This document shows, one piece after another, positions 8,681 through 17,007 of a DNA stretch of 64,000 nt. The DNA is from Catenovulum sp052056295. Its GTDB lineage: Bacteria > Pseudomonadota > Gammaproteobacteria > Enterobacterales > Alteromonadaceae. Under the pieces are notes generated by a model. The model was not told where the DNA came from. It saw nothing but the letters and a program-made list of their open reading frames with translations, and made no database searches. The translations under genes and the position numbers were made by a program. Position 1 is the stretch's first letter. Every line of letters begins with the position of its first letter. The stretch covers positions 3,038,001 through 3,102,000 of the forward strand of contig NZ_CP182493.1 of assembly GCF_052056295.1 (NCBI RefSeq). The letters run 5' to 3'.

Positions 8681-9535
8681 ATGCAACAAACGACGCCTGC
8701 AGAAGTTTATTTTAATAGACGTCAGTTTATTCGAGCTTGCGTTGCATTTGGTTTATTAGCACCAGAAGTATTGGCTGGTGCTAATAAACACATAACCCCG
8801 CAATCCAAAGCGACACGTTATAACAACTACTATGAATTTAGCAGTAACAAAGAGCTAGTGCATGTAATTGCCCAAGATTTCCAAACAGATAATTGGCAAA
8901 TTAAGATTAGTGGTTTGGTTAAAAAAGAACTGGTTATTGATTTAGCCGATTTCAAACAATTGGAGCGCGTAGACAGAGTTTACCCACTGCGCTGTGTTGA
9001 AGGTTGGTCGTTTGTTGCGCCTTGGCACGGCATTATGCTTAAAGATTTATTGGCGCTAGTTGAACCAACTGCAGAAGCTAAATTTGTTGAATTTGTCGGC
9101 ACGTTTCGGCCTAGTGAAATGATCAATCAAAGGCGTGATGTTTTGCCTTGGCCTTATACCGAAGGTTTACGTTTAGATGAAGCCATGCATCCACTGACCA
9201 TGTTGGCCACTGGCATGTATGGAGACGATTTACCAAAACAAAATGGCGCACCGGTTAGATTATTAGTGCCGTGGAAATATGGTTTTAAAAGTATTAAAGC
9301 CATTAGCCAAATTAACTTGGTTGCGCACCAACCTGTAACTAGTTGGAATCAAATCGCGGCAAGTGAATATGGTTTTTATGCCAATGTGAATCCACAAGTT
9401 GCCCACCCAAGGTGGAGTCAACGCAAAGAAGTTAGATTAGGCGAACTGAAAAAAGTGCGCACACAAATGTTTAACGGTTTTGCCGACCAAGTTTCCGCTT
9501 TGTATCGCAATATGGATTTAACTAAGGACTACTGA
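8681..9535 (+). CDS. msrP: Protein-methionine-sulfoxide reductase catalytic subunit MsrP
   Basis: This 284-residue molybdopterin enzyme of the YedY/MsrP family repairs oxidised methionines in periplasmic proteins. The N-terminus carries a twin-arginine signal (NRRQFIR, Arg13-Arg14). The molybdenum-ligating Cys is Cys105 in RCVEGWS, and the family motifs FVGTFRPSEM, LPWPYTEGLRLDEA and WKYGFKS are present. Length is near that of other MsrP proteins (~290 after processing differences). The stop codon overlaps the msrQ start, so the two are translationally coupled. It starts 2 bp after the cytochrome stop. Confidence 0.93.
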   Translation: MQQTTPAEVYFNRRQFIRACVAFGLLAPEVLAGANKHITPQSKATRYNNYYEFSSNKELVHVIAQDFQTDNWQIKISGLVKKELVIDLADFKQLERVDRVYPLRCVEGWSFVAPWHGIMLKDLLALVEPTAEAKFVEFVGTFRPSEMINQRRDVLPWPYTEGLRLDEAMHPLTMLATGMYGDDLPKQNGAPVRLLVPWKYGFKSIKAISQINLVAHQPVTSWNQIAASEYGFYANVNPQVAHPRWSQRKEVRLGELKKVRTQMFNGFADQVSALYRNMDLTKDY

Positions 9536-10239
9536 TGAATATTGTATTTAAACTAAATCAGTATCATCAGAAGTTTTCGCTATTCATATTTATTGTATGT
9601 TTGCTCCCTGCCATCTACTTATTTTCTGTTGTTGTCGGATGGACGGAAGTTTATAACCCGTTTGCCACACTCATTCATGATTCAGCACACATATTTATGA
9701 TTTGTTTACTGCTCACCTTAGCGATAGCACCACTTCGTCATTGGTTTTGTTGGCTCGCATCGTCTCGGCAGTTAAAGTTTGGCAAACGCATGGCAGACTG
9801 GAATTTTTTAATTCGTCAGCGCAAACAGTTAGGTTTATGGTGTTTCTTTTATGCATTAGTTCATGTGACTGTGTATTTGTGGTTAGAAATGGATTGGGAT
9901 TGGCAGTTTGTTTGGCTAGAAATATTCGAGCGCGATTTTATTCCCTACGGCTGGATTGCACTCTTTCTGTTAGCTTTATTGGCTGCAACCTCATTCAATA
10001 CTGCGCGATTATTGTTAGGTGTTTGGTGGTTTCGCCTGCACAAATCAATTTATTTAATTGCGGCACTGAGTTATTTGCATCATGTATATGCCGTAAAACC
10101 AAATGACCTGCTACCTTTAATATACTTGGTTGGCTTTTTTGTAATAGCTTTGCACCATCTTGTTTTGTATGTAGTACCTAATTTACGTAACCCAAATGAT
10201 GGTGAAATCGAGGTGTATCGAAAAAACCAAGAAAATTAA
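9535..10239 (+). CDS. msrQ: Protein-methionine-sulfoxide reductase heme-binding subunit MsrQ
   Basis: This 234-residue inner-membrane protein has about six transmembrane helices. Heme-ligand His residues are suggested in YALVHVTVYLWLE, FRLHKSIYLIA and LSYLHHVYAVK, as in YedZ/MsrQ of the ferric-reductase-like superfamily. It passes electrons from the respiratory chain or flavin to MsrP. ATGA overlap with msrP confirms coupling. It is the last gene of the chemoreceptor-peroxidase-cupredoxin-cytochrome-MsrPQ set; rapA follows after 71 bp with its own strong ribosome site. Confidence 0.93.
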   Translation: MNIVFKLNQYHQKFSLFIFIVCLLPAIYLFSVVVGWTEVYNPFATLIHDSAHIFMICLLLTLAIAPLRHWFCWLASSRQLKFGKRMADWNFLIRQRKQLGLWCFFYALVHVTVYLWLEMDWDWQFVWLEIFERDFIPYGWIALFLLALLAATSFNTARLLLGVWWFRLHKSIYLIAALSYLHHVYAVKPNDLLPLIYLVGFFVIALHHLVLYVVPNLRNPNDGEIEVYRKNQEN

Positions 10240-10310
10240 TACATTTGTGATGAAAGCGACCAGCGCTTTGGGTAACATACGCGCCCTTCAAAGAGGAGAC
10301 AGAAAAACTA

Positions 10311-13124
10311 ATGAGCGAATTTGCATTAGGACAACGCTGGATCAGTGATTCAGAATCAGATTTAGGTTTAGGCACAGTCGTTGCCTTAAATGGTCGTCGT
10401 ATTTCCATGTTATTTCCCGCATCAGGCGACCAAAGAGAATACGTAATTGGCAGTGCACCTTTAACCCGCGTAAGTTTTAATCCGGGTGACAATGTTGAAA
10501 GTGCTGAAGGTTGGAGCCTAGAGGTTAAGCAGGTTATCAACGAAGATGGTTTAAATATTTACCTAGGCATTCGTTCAGATAATAACGAGCCAGAGCAACT
10601 TATTGAAACGCGTATTAATCACCATCTTAAATTTAATAAACCACAAGATAGATTATTCACAGCACAAATCGACCGCAACGACTGGTACACACTTAGATAC
10701 GAAGCACGCAAACTACAATACGAATATCAAACCCATCCGTTAGTTGGGTTGGCGGGCGCACGTACTGCGCTTATTCCTCATCAGCTACATATAGCTAAAG
10801 AAGCCGGTAGTCGTGTTGCGCCTCGGGTTTTATTGTCTGACGAAGTCGGTTTAGGTAAAACCATTGAAGCAGGCATGATAATTCATCAGCAGCTATTAAC
10901 TGGCCGAGCTTCGCGCATTCTTATTTTATTACCAGAAAGTTTGCAATATCAGTGGTTGGTCGAAATGCTGCGCCGCTTTAATTTACAGTTCGCGATTTTT
11001 AATGAAGAAAGATGTGGCGAATACGATTCATCCGAAGAAAACCCATTTGAAACTGAGCAGCTAATTATTGCGCCAGTAGGATTGTTGGCAGATTCTGACA
11101 AACGTTTAGAACAAGCAAGCCAAGCACAATGGGATTTAGTGGTAGTTGACGAAGCGCATCACTTAGACTGGCACCCAGATGGCGCAAGCCCTGCTTATTT
11201 AGCGGTAGAAAAACTATCACGCATTTGTGCTGGTTTATTGCTATTAACCGCAACACCAGACCAACTTGGCCACCAAAGCCACTTTGCGCGTTTACGTTTG
11301 TTAGACCCAGAACGTTTTTACGACTACGACAAATTTGTTGCCGAAGAAGCGGGTTATAGCCAAATAGCCGAGCAAGCGAAACAAATCACCAGTAATGAAG
11401 ATTTATCCGAAACACAAATTTCCGAGTTGAAAAAACTGATTGACCAACATGGCACAGGTCGCGTGTTATTCCGTAATACGCGTGCATCAGTTAAAGGTTT
11501 CCCAGTGCGTTGTGTATTGCCGGTAGAAATGGAGTTACCATCAGAATATCAAGCTGCGGCTGACTGGTGGTTAAGCCGCCACCCTGATGATGCATCGGCT
11601 AAAACGGTTGCGCCATTATTAACCCCTGAGTTTTTATACGAAAGTGCGATCAGTGGTGATATTGAATGGTGGAAAGTTGACCCTAGAGTTGAATATTTAG
11701 CCGAGCTGATAAAAGAAAACAAACATGAAAAGTTTTTAATTATCTGCGCGCGTGCATCAACGGCGTTAACCTTAGAGCAAGCTGTACGGGTTAAGTTTGG
11801 TTTAAATGCTGCTGTTTTTCACGAAGGCATGAGCATAGTTGAGCGTGACCGCGCCGCTGCTTGGTTTGCCGACCAAGACGAAGGCTGTCAGTTACTTATT
11901 TGTTCGGAAATTGGCTCAGAAGGGCGTAACTTCCAATTCGCTCGTCACTTAGTTTTATTTGATATTCCACTAAACCCTGATTTATTAGAGCAACGTATTG
12001 GCCGTTTAGACCGTATTGGTCAGCGCCACGATATTCAAATACATATTCCATATTTTGTTAACTCAGCCAGCCAAACTTTGTTTAACTGGCAGCACCATGG
12101 TGTTAACGCCTATGCCAATACTTGCCCTGCAGGGATTAAAGTATTTGAGCAACAGCAAGCCGAATTATTGCAAGCGCTAGCGACAAATCAATATGAACAA
12201 AGCCAAATCAGCGGTTTAATTGAATCAGCAAAAACACAAATTACTGAATTAAATACTCAGCTAGAGCAAGGCCGCGATATTTTATTAGAGCTGAATTCAA
12301 AAGGTTTTGATGGTGCAGCCATTGCTGAGCAAATTGAAGAAATGGACGACGACACTCGCTTAGTTGCTTTTATGCTGCAAATATTTGATGTGTACGGCGT
12401 ATCGCAAGAAGATAAAGGTGAACAATGTATAGCGGTTAATCCAACCGAGCATATGTTAGAGCCGCATTTCCCGGAATTGCATGACGATGGCATGACAATT
12501 ACCTTTGATCGTGAAACCGCGTTATCACGTGAAGATGTGCGTTTTATCAGCTGGGATCACCCTATGGTGCAAGGCTGCTTTGAAATGATCGCCGGTGGTG
12601 AAGTGGGCAACAACGCCGTAAGTATTCTCAACAACAAAGCGTTGCCAGAAGGCACTTATTTGTTAGAGTTAATTTATGTTGTTGAAACTAGCGCACCAAA
12701 ACAATTACAACCGGGGCGTTTTTTACCACCAACCCCAATTCGATTATTGCTAGATAAAGCTGGTAATAACTTAGCTGCAAAAGTGGGTTTTGATGGCTTA
12801 AACAAGCAGTTAAAACCAGTAAATAAACAAGTAGCGTCACAATTAGCAACTGCCTTGCAGCCACAAGTGCATGAGTTAATTCAGCAAGCTGAACAAAAAG
12901 CGACTGCTGAATCAGTCGCTATTATTGATGCAGCAAAAGAGCAGGTTGCTAAACAATTAGGTGAAGAAATTAGCCGTTTAACTGAGCTTAAAGCGGTTAA
13001 CCCAAATATTCGCCCAATCGAATTAGAGTCTTTGCTGCAACAACAAAAATCGCTAGAAGAACATTTAGCCCAAGCTAGGGTTAAATTAGATGCTTTAAGA
13101 TTGATTGTTGTGAGTCATGGTTAG
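10311..13124 (+). CDS. rapA: RNA polymerase-associated SWI2/SNF2 ATPase RapA
   Basis: This 937-residue protein recycles stalled or post-termination RNA polymerase. The N-terminal Tudor-like region (FALGQRWISDSESDLGLGTV) is followed by the helicase core. Walker A lies in DEVGLGKT (from residue ~177) and the DEAH box at residues 280-283. Later motifs include LLLLTATP, CSEIGSEGRNFQFA and QRIGRLDRIGQRHDI. Length is close to Escherichia coli RapA (968). The start has a strong AAAGAGGAG ribosome site. It is a single gene with a terminator at 13156-13198. Confidence 0.97.
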   Translation: MSEFALGQRWISDSESDLGLGTVVALNGRRISMLFPASGDQREYVIGSAPLTRVSFNPGDNVESAEGWSLEVKQVINEDGLNIYLGIRSDNNEPEQLIETRINHHLKFNKPQDRLFTAQIDRNDWYTLRYEARKLQYEYQTHPLVGLAGARTALIPHQLHIAKEAGSRVAPRVLLSDEVGLGKTIEAGMIIHQQLLTGRASRILILLPESLQYQWLVEMLRRFNLQFAIFNEERCGEYDSSEENPFETEQLIIAPVGLLADSDKRLEQASQAQWDLVVVDEAHHLDWHPDGASPAYLAVEKLSRICAGLLLLTATPDQLGHQSHFARLRLLDPERFYDYDKFVAEEAGYSQIAEQAKQITSNEDLSETQISELKKLIDQHGTGRVLFRNTRASVKGFPVRCVLPVEMELPSEYQAAADWWLSRHPDDASAKTVAPLLTPEFLYESAISGDIEWWKVDPRVEYLAELIKENKHEKFLIICARASTALTLEQAVRVKFGLNAAVFHEGMSIVERDRAAAWFADQDEGCQLLICSEIGSEGRNFQFARHLVLFDIPLNPDLLEQRIGRLDRIGQRHDIQIHIPYFVNSASQTLFNWQHHGVNAYANTCPAGIKVFEQQQAELLQALATNQYEQSQISGLIESAKTQITELNTQLEQGRDILLELNSKGFDGAAIAEQIEEMDDDTRLVAFMLQIFDVYGVSQEDKGEQCIAVNPTEHMLEPHFPELHDDGMTITFDRETALSREDVRFISWDHPMVQGCFEMIAGGEVGNNAVSILNNKALPEGTYLLELIYVVETSAPKQLQPGRFLPPTPIRLLLDKAGNNLAAKVGFDGLNKQLKPVNKQVASQLATALQPQVHELIQQAEQKATAESVAIIDAAKEQVAKQLGEEISRLTELKAVNPNIRPIELESLLQQQKSLEEHLAQARVKLDALRLIVVSHG

Positions 13125-13155
13125 TTGTTGGTAAAACCTGTCTGACTAGATATAT

Positions 13156-13198
13156 CAGAGGTAGCTGAGATTTATTTTTGGCTACCTCTGAAGTTTTT
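13156..13198 (+). terminator. Rho-independent terminator of rapA
   Basis: A stem CAGAGGTAGC / GCTACCTCTG with a 15-nt loop is followed by a T-rich tail (GAAGTTTTTATTT). It lies 32 bp after the rapA stop. Confidence 0.75.
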
Positions 13199-13291
13199 AT
13201 TTGAATAAGACTTAGCTTGATTTGTACGTCTCATTCATTATTGCTTTGGATGCATAGTGATTTAGTTTCATAACGACTATGGTTTATCTGA

Positions 13292-13324
13292 AAACAACGC
13301 CCGACCAACAGGCGTTTGTTAGGT
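13292..13324 (-). repeat. Collapsed attC-like integron site
   Basis: On the minus strand the bases read ACCTAACAAACGCC, a short TGTTGG spacer, then TCGGGCGTTG. These are the outer R''/L'' and L'/R' arms of a Vibrio-type attC site, joined without the usual central stem of ~60 bp or more. As in true cassettes, the TAA of ACCTAAC is also the stop codon of the leftward gene beginning at 13879. It is probably a deleted or decayed attC; it is shorter than known functional sites. Confidence 0.45.
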
Positions 13325-13879
13325 ATTGATACCATAAATCTCTTTAAGCCTTGCTATTACTGTTTTTCTCGGCGTCTCAGCCTTTTTGCTAACGCTGTCC
13401 ATAGAGCCAGACAGCTTTAATGTTTCGTAATGCGCTATGTCACCGCTACCCATTACATTTGATACGATATCGAATATTGGTCGATATGCTTCGTGTACCA
13501 TAGCGATAATTTCGTCTTCAATATAAAGTTCGTTTTTATGTAAAAGAGCGTTTATTTCAAGATATTTTTCAGCAAAATTTTTATTCCGCTCTTCGATGCT
13601 CTTATAATGTTTAGATGCGACATTGAAATAGAGCATTTTTAACTCAAAATCAGCTTCAGTCATTAATTCGTTTAGCGTGGCGCATATTTCGAGTTTTTTA
13701 GCGTAATTATGTGTTTGCTGAACAGATGACTTTGCAACCTCTTTAGCTAGTTCACTTTTAAATTTCTCCAGCTTTTCATTTAAGGATAAGCTCAACCTTT
13801 TTTCGATCCAAAGCTTTAATAGAAAACATAGCGCACCCAGCAAAAGCGCATTGGAAATTATAATTTCAGCTCCGTTCAT
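13319..13879 (-). CDS. Membrane-anchored coiled-coil protein, unknown function (candidate integron cassette gene)
   Basis: This is a 186-residue protein. One hydrophobic helix at residues ~7-24 is followed by a basic, strongly charged helical region (KLEKFKSELAKEVAKSS) likely to form a coiled coil. A mostly helical cytoplasmic domain follows, and the C-terminus is basic (TVIARLKEIYG). No known family was recognised. The start ATG is 7 bp after a GTTAGAT core and the stop overlaps an attC-like arm, the arrangement of an integron cassette gene. The upstream neighbour has a similar anchor-plus-helical layout, so the two may act together. Its location between housekeeping genes suggests acquisition. 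Confidence 0.6.
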   Translation of the reverse strand: MNGAEIIISNALLLGALCFLLKLWIEKRLSLSLNEKLEKFKSELAKEVAKSSVQQTHNYAKKLEICATLNELMTEADFELKMLYFNVASKHYKSIEERNKNFAEKYLEINALLHKNELYIEDEIIAMVHEAYRPIFDIVSNVMGSGDIAHYETLKLSGSMDSVSKKAETPRKTVIARLKEIYGINT

Positions 13880-13885
13880 TGTGAT

Positions 13886-13892
13886 ATCTAAC
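13886..13892 (-). other. Candidate cassette boundary core (GTTAGAT)
   Basis: The minus strand reads GAGGCGTTAGATATC just after the stop of the 14648-13896 gene and before the ATG of the next gene. GGCGTTAGAT matches the R' end of attC sites (GTTRRRY). No complementary R'' arm is recognisable upstream, so this is a decayed or fused boundary at best. Confidence 0.3.
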
Positions 13893-13895
13893 GCC

Positions 13896-14648
13896 TCAAT
13901 CAGCCGGTGTGTTCGCGGTCAGCTGGATTGAATTGTTAAATTCTTTCATTGCTGGCGCCAATACATTTACAACCAAATGTTCCACTTCTCCACTCGCTAT
14001 TTTGGCCAAATTACGTCTCCGTTTCCTTATAAGCAAAGCTGATGACATATAGGTGGAAAGCCCAACCTTAAAGGAAAGTCTCCGAATATCTGACTCGAGA
14101 TCCTTTATGGAATCAAGTTCGGCATGCTTGGTCATATGAGATTTTAGCGATTGAGATAGCACGTTACCAATGTCATTTTCTTCAATTGGGGCTAGAGATT
14201 TTTCTAGATACGAGTCAAGAAACTTGAGGAACTTCTTTGTCTTACTGGCCGAGCTAATTTTATATGCAAAAATTGGATCATCTGAAGATATGAGCGAAAT
14301 AGCTTCTTGATATCTTTCTTGGTAACCATCTAAGTCGGAAAGAGCAATCCCTCTTACAGTCTCCATTAATATCGGAGTGAAGTGAGCCTTAGAAGCATTA
14401 ATTTCACTTTCTGAAATATTTTCACTCGGAAACTGCCTTTTTATTTCTCCAATTATTTGCTCAAACACATCATCGAAGTCCTTCCTGTAAAAAACAGAAA
14501 TTCGATGCCAGATTTCAAGAAGGATATAAAGGGCTATCTTTCTGTTTTTTATATTCTCTTTTCTTGCGCGATAAAAATAGCCGACAGCTAATAGGATTGG
14601 CGTTATTATCCCAAGCAATATTTTGCTATCTATATTTGTCAGATCCAC
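13896..14648 (-). CDS. Membrane-anchored helical protein, unknown function
   Basis: This 250-residue protein uses a GTG start at 14648 with AGGG about 11 nt upstream. Residues ~8-26 form a transmembrane helix (ILLGIITPILLAVGYFYRA), followed by a long helical domain with many charged residues and basic clusters (LIRKRRRNLAKI near residue 210). No family was recognised. It is 16 bp upstream of the other anchored protein and on the same strand, so the two probably form a pair. Possible roles, such as a cassette-borne defence or stress system, are speculation; nothing catalytic is visible. Confidence 0.55.
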   Translation of the reverse strand: MDLTNIDSKILLGIITPILLAVGYFYRARKENIKNRKIALYILLEIWHRISVFYRKDFDDVFEQIIGEIKRQFPSENISESEINASKAHFTPILMETVRGIALSDLDGYQERYQEAISLISSDDPIFAYKISSASKTKKFLKFLDSYLEKSLAPIEENDIGNVLSQSLKSHMTKHAELDSIKDLESDIRRLSFKVGLSTYMSSALLIRKRRRNLAKIASGEVEHLVVNVLAPAMKEFNNSIQLTANTPAD

Positions 14649-14820
14649 TAGCGATATTTCCCTAAGAATTTAACTGCTTAATAATCAGAAGTGCGTATAA
14701 AACTTTTCAGTGTTGAGTCTATCAACGCCATTCCAATTAGTTTTAAATTAAATATTTTCATAAACTTAAGCCTAGACTAATGAAAATGCAACGATAATTT
14801 TAGGGGGAGAATCCAAGCTG

Positions 14821-15438
14821 CTAACTTTCTTCGGTTGGCTGCTTATAGCTGGCGGGTTCATACCTAAAATGGCCGGTTATTTTATATGCAAATAACATAT
14901 CTTCTAGTTTTGGCCCCGCACCAATGTTATGGACAATTAGCGGGTTGCCAGTAATAGGTGATACTTTGTTTGATACTATGCCTATATGTGGCAAATTGCC
15001 TGGCAACATCCAAGTAACTAAATCCCCTGGTTGATAATCTTCTTTATCGTTCGTGATCGCTAATTCGACCGCATTACGCGCAAAAAAAGTTTGTAAGTTT
15101 GGTACTCTGCGGTGGTCAATATTTTTGTCGGTTGAAGTTAATCCCCAAATACGTTTTGATGGATAGAGATTAAAGTTGCTTCGCATATCTTCATGGACTA
15201 AACGCTGCAAATCTATACCAAGCGCTCGATAACTGCGAATAACTACGTCAGTGCACACACCAATATGTGCTGGCACGTCGCCGTTGGGGTAGGGAATTGC
15301 GATGTATGAGCCATCATAGGTAATTTGTTTGCTTGTTCGTTCTAGTGCCGCGTCAGTAAAATCTTGCACAAAACTAGCGGCGTTAGAATTGATAGAAGCT
15401 AGGCATAGGAATGTAGTTAAAATTTTACGCATTGGCAT
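14821..15438 (-). CDS. DUF1287 domain exported protein (YijF-like)
   Basis: This 205-residue protein has a signal peptide ending near SNAAS (residue ~21). The mature part matches DUF1287 (Escherichia coli YijF type): YDGSYIAIPYPNGDVPAHIGVCTDVVIRSYR carries the conserved Cys, VPNLQTFFARN follows, and YQPGDLVTWMLPGNLPHIGIVS carries a conserved His. The Cys and His suggest an NlpC/P60-like fold, but activity is not established for the family. Two adjacent ATG codons (15438 and 15432) are both possible starts, with no strong ribosome site. It is monocistronic. Confidence 0.85.
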   Translation of the reverse strand: MPMRKILTTFLCLASINSNAASFVQDFTDAALERTSKQITYDGSYIAIPYPNGDVPAHIGVCTDVVIRSYRALGIDLQRLVHEDMRSNFNLYPSKRIWGLTSTDKNIDHRRVPNLQTFFARNAVELAITNDKEDYQPGDLVTWMLPGNLPHIGIVSNKVSPITGNPLIVHNIGAGPKLEDMLFAYKITGHFRYEPASYKQPTEES

Positions 15439-15502
15439 GGTCTGAATGTAAAGAAGCTTGCACTAAGTTATAAACTTGAGCTGGTGGCAAGTCAAACCGC
15501 GC

Positions 15503-15530
15503 TTGAGAAAACAAGCACTTGTTTTCTCAA
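15503..15530. repeat. Long perfect hairpin
   Basis: A perfect 13-bp inverted repeat TTGAGAAAACAAG / CTTGTTTTCTCAA with a 2-nt loop. There is no T tract on either side, so it is a weak candidate terminator between the leftward peroxiredoxin-like and DUF1287 genes. Its left-hand neighbour is the WYL-gene fragment at 15527-15577. Confidence 0.55.
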
Positions 15531-15577
15531 CCATACGCCTCGCGGCACTCATTAATATAATTTTTCAAACTAATATT
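15527..15577 (-). pseudogene. 3'-terminal fragment of a WYL-type regulator gene
   Basis: The 49 bp at 15529-15577 match 17992-18040, the 3' end of the WYL regulator gene, with only about four differences. Both code on the minus strand for a C-terminus of the form NYINxCREAYG followed by a stop. No reading frame continues upstream, so this is a remnant of a related regulator or a copied fragment. Confidence 0.65.
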
Positions 15578-15613
15578 GCCGTTTCAGGTTCGTAATAAGT
15601 AACATTAGCGCGT

Positions 15614-16156
15614 CTATTTATGCATACCACGTATAGGGTAATTGTTAGCTGGATTGCGTATCCATCCTAGGCCACTAATCAATGACTGAATTTCTGGTCT
15701 TACAAACGGGTTGTTCGAAATATCCGCTACGTGCACTTTACCTTCACTGTTAACAACAAACAGTCCCGGTTCAGCAAATGGATGATCCGTTTCTTCGGGT
15801 GATCTTGGATCTGATATATACAAGCCAAGCTCTTTCATTTGTTCAAGAGTAAGGCCGTAGGCAATTGGAAAAGTAACATCAAGTCTATCCATATGACTTT
15901 CTAGTTGTTCTTTACTGTCGCCAGAAACTGCGATTAAATCCACACCCGTTTCCGCAAGTAAGTCTTTCGCACTTTCTAATTGGTTCAGGTATCGCGTACA
16001 AAGAGGACAGTGCTGGCCTCGGTAAACCACAAGCATTTTCCAATCCAAACCATTTTCAGGTGTAGACAGTTTTTTCACTTCACCATTTAGTAACTTTGCT
16101 TCAATTACAGGGAAGTCAGCACCAGCATGCAATTTGTTGGTATATTCAATGTTCAT
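15614..16156 (-). CDS. Peroxiredoxin-like protein (AhpC/TSA fold)
   Basis: This 180-residue cytosolic protein has a thioredoxin-like fold of the AhpC/TSA and redoxin type. The likely active site is HCPLC in VVYRGQHCPLCTRYL (residues ~46-60), a CxxC rather than the single peroxidatic Cys of classical peroxiredoxins. Other landmarks are LIAVSGDS and FVVNSEGKVHVADISNNPFVRP. It is expected to reduce peroxides or act as a thiol oxidoreductase. GCCTCCTAAG on the plus strand gives an AGGAGG ribosome site 7 nt before the start. It neighbours mdaB, another oxidative-stress gene on the same strand 110 bp upstream. Confidence 0.85.
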   Translation of the reverse strand: MNIEYTNKLHAGADFPVIEAKLLNGEVKKLSTPENGLDWKMLVVYRGQHCPLCTRYLNQLESAKDLLAETGVDLIAVSGDSKEQLESHMDRLDVTFPIAYGLTLEQMKELGLYISDPRSPEETDHPFAEPGLFVVNSEGKVHVADISNNPFVRPEIQSLISGLGWIRNPANNYPIRGMHK

Positions 16157-16266
16157 CTTAGCCTCCTAAGAAACCTAAACTCTGGATAAATAGCCCCTAG
16201 AATAGTTAATAATAAACTTTGCTATAAATTACAGAGCATTAGCAAATTTTTTATCCAGACTTCAGG

Positions 16267-16863
16267 TTAAAAATGTTTATGGATGTGCGCTTCAAAACGT
16301 TTAAAGTCATTTTCGACATCGGCATTTTTCATCACGTCAAAACAAGCAAAGGTTTCCATTGGCTTCATCCCAAAAAATTTAAAATTCATATGCATAGGGA
16401 ACATTAAGTCGTCGATTGATTTACCATTAAAGAACTCGTCTGCATCGTTAAATGCTTCTTCCGGCGCATTAAAGGTAAGTGACATCATGTATTTGGTATT
16501 GGTTAAGGTGCCGCCCGTACCATAGTTTTTCTTTGGCGCTTGTTCACTGCGGCCGTCCCCAACACATAAAGCACCACCCATACCTGCGGTATAAACTTCA
16601 TCCATATATTTTTTAAATGACCAAGGAACGCCCATCCAATTGCTTGGTGATTGCAGAAACACAATGTCGGCCCATTGGTGATGGGCTAATTGCTCGTCGA
16701 TATCATATTCGTCACTCATGGTAACTACGCGAGTGTTATAACCTTTGCTATCTAGTATGGTTATCGCTTTATCAATTAAAGCTGCATTTAACTTACCTTG
16801 TGAGAATGGGTAATATTGATGGGCATTAATAATTAATACGTTCTTCGAATCAGTCGTGCTCAT
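16267..16863 (-). CDS. mdaB: NAD(P)H-dependent quinone oxidoreductase, MdaB type
   Basis: This 198-residue flavodoxin-like protein has NVLIINAHQYYPFSQGKLN at the N-terminus for FMN/FAD phosphate binding, then QSPSNWMGVPWSFKKYMDEV and YGTGGTLTNTKYMMSLTFNAP, which are typical of MdaB and KefF-type NADPH:quinone reductases. It should perform two-electron reduction of quinones, preventing semiquinone formation. It is divergent from an HxlR-type regulator, with a perfect palindrome between them. Regulation by that repressor in response to quinones or electrophiles is likely. Confidence 0.9.
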   Translation of the reverse strand: MSTTDSKNVLIINAHQYYPFSQGKLNAALIDKAITILDSKGYNTRVVTMSDEYDIDEQLAHHQWADIVFLQSPSNWMGVPWSFKKYMDEVYTAGMGGALCVGDGRSEQAPKKNYGTGGTLTNTKYMMSLTFNAPEEAFNDADEFFNGKSIDDLMFPMHMNFKFFGMKPMETFACFDVMKNADVENDFKRFEAHIHKHF

Positions 16864-16943
16864 AAAACAACTCCAAATTAAGTTTCTGTCAAAACAAGTA
16901 AGAGAAACACTCTCAAACTCAGTTGATGTGTGGTATATATTAG

Positions 16944-16960
16944 TTACCTGATTTAGGTAA
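16944..16960. promoter_or_regulatory. Operator candidate for the HxlR-type regulator
   Basis: A perfect inverted repeat TTACCTGATTTAGGTAA lies between mdaB and the HxlR gene. Related half sites recur nearby (TAGTTACC and TAGTAACC). HxlR-family dimers bind such palindromes in divergent promoters, so autoregulation and control of mdaB are expected (inference). Confidence 0.6.
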
Positions 16961-17007
16961 TCAATTAGTATACTTTTAGTAACCTAGTTAATTTGTGAGG
17001 TAAAAGA

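Noticed and set aside
10253..10269. Short hairpin (AAAGCG / CGCTTT) between msrQ and rapA
   Set aside because: A six-base stem without a T tract is too weak to call a terminator.
16978..16986. Single GTAACC near the HxlR promoter
   Set aside because: There is no second half site at 11 bp, so it was not counted with the tandem boxes.
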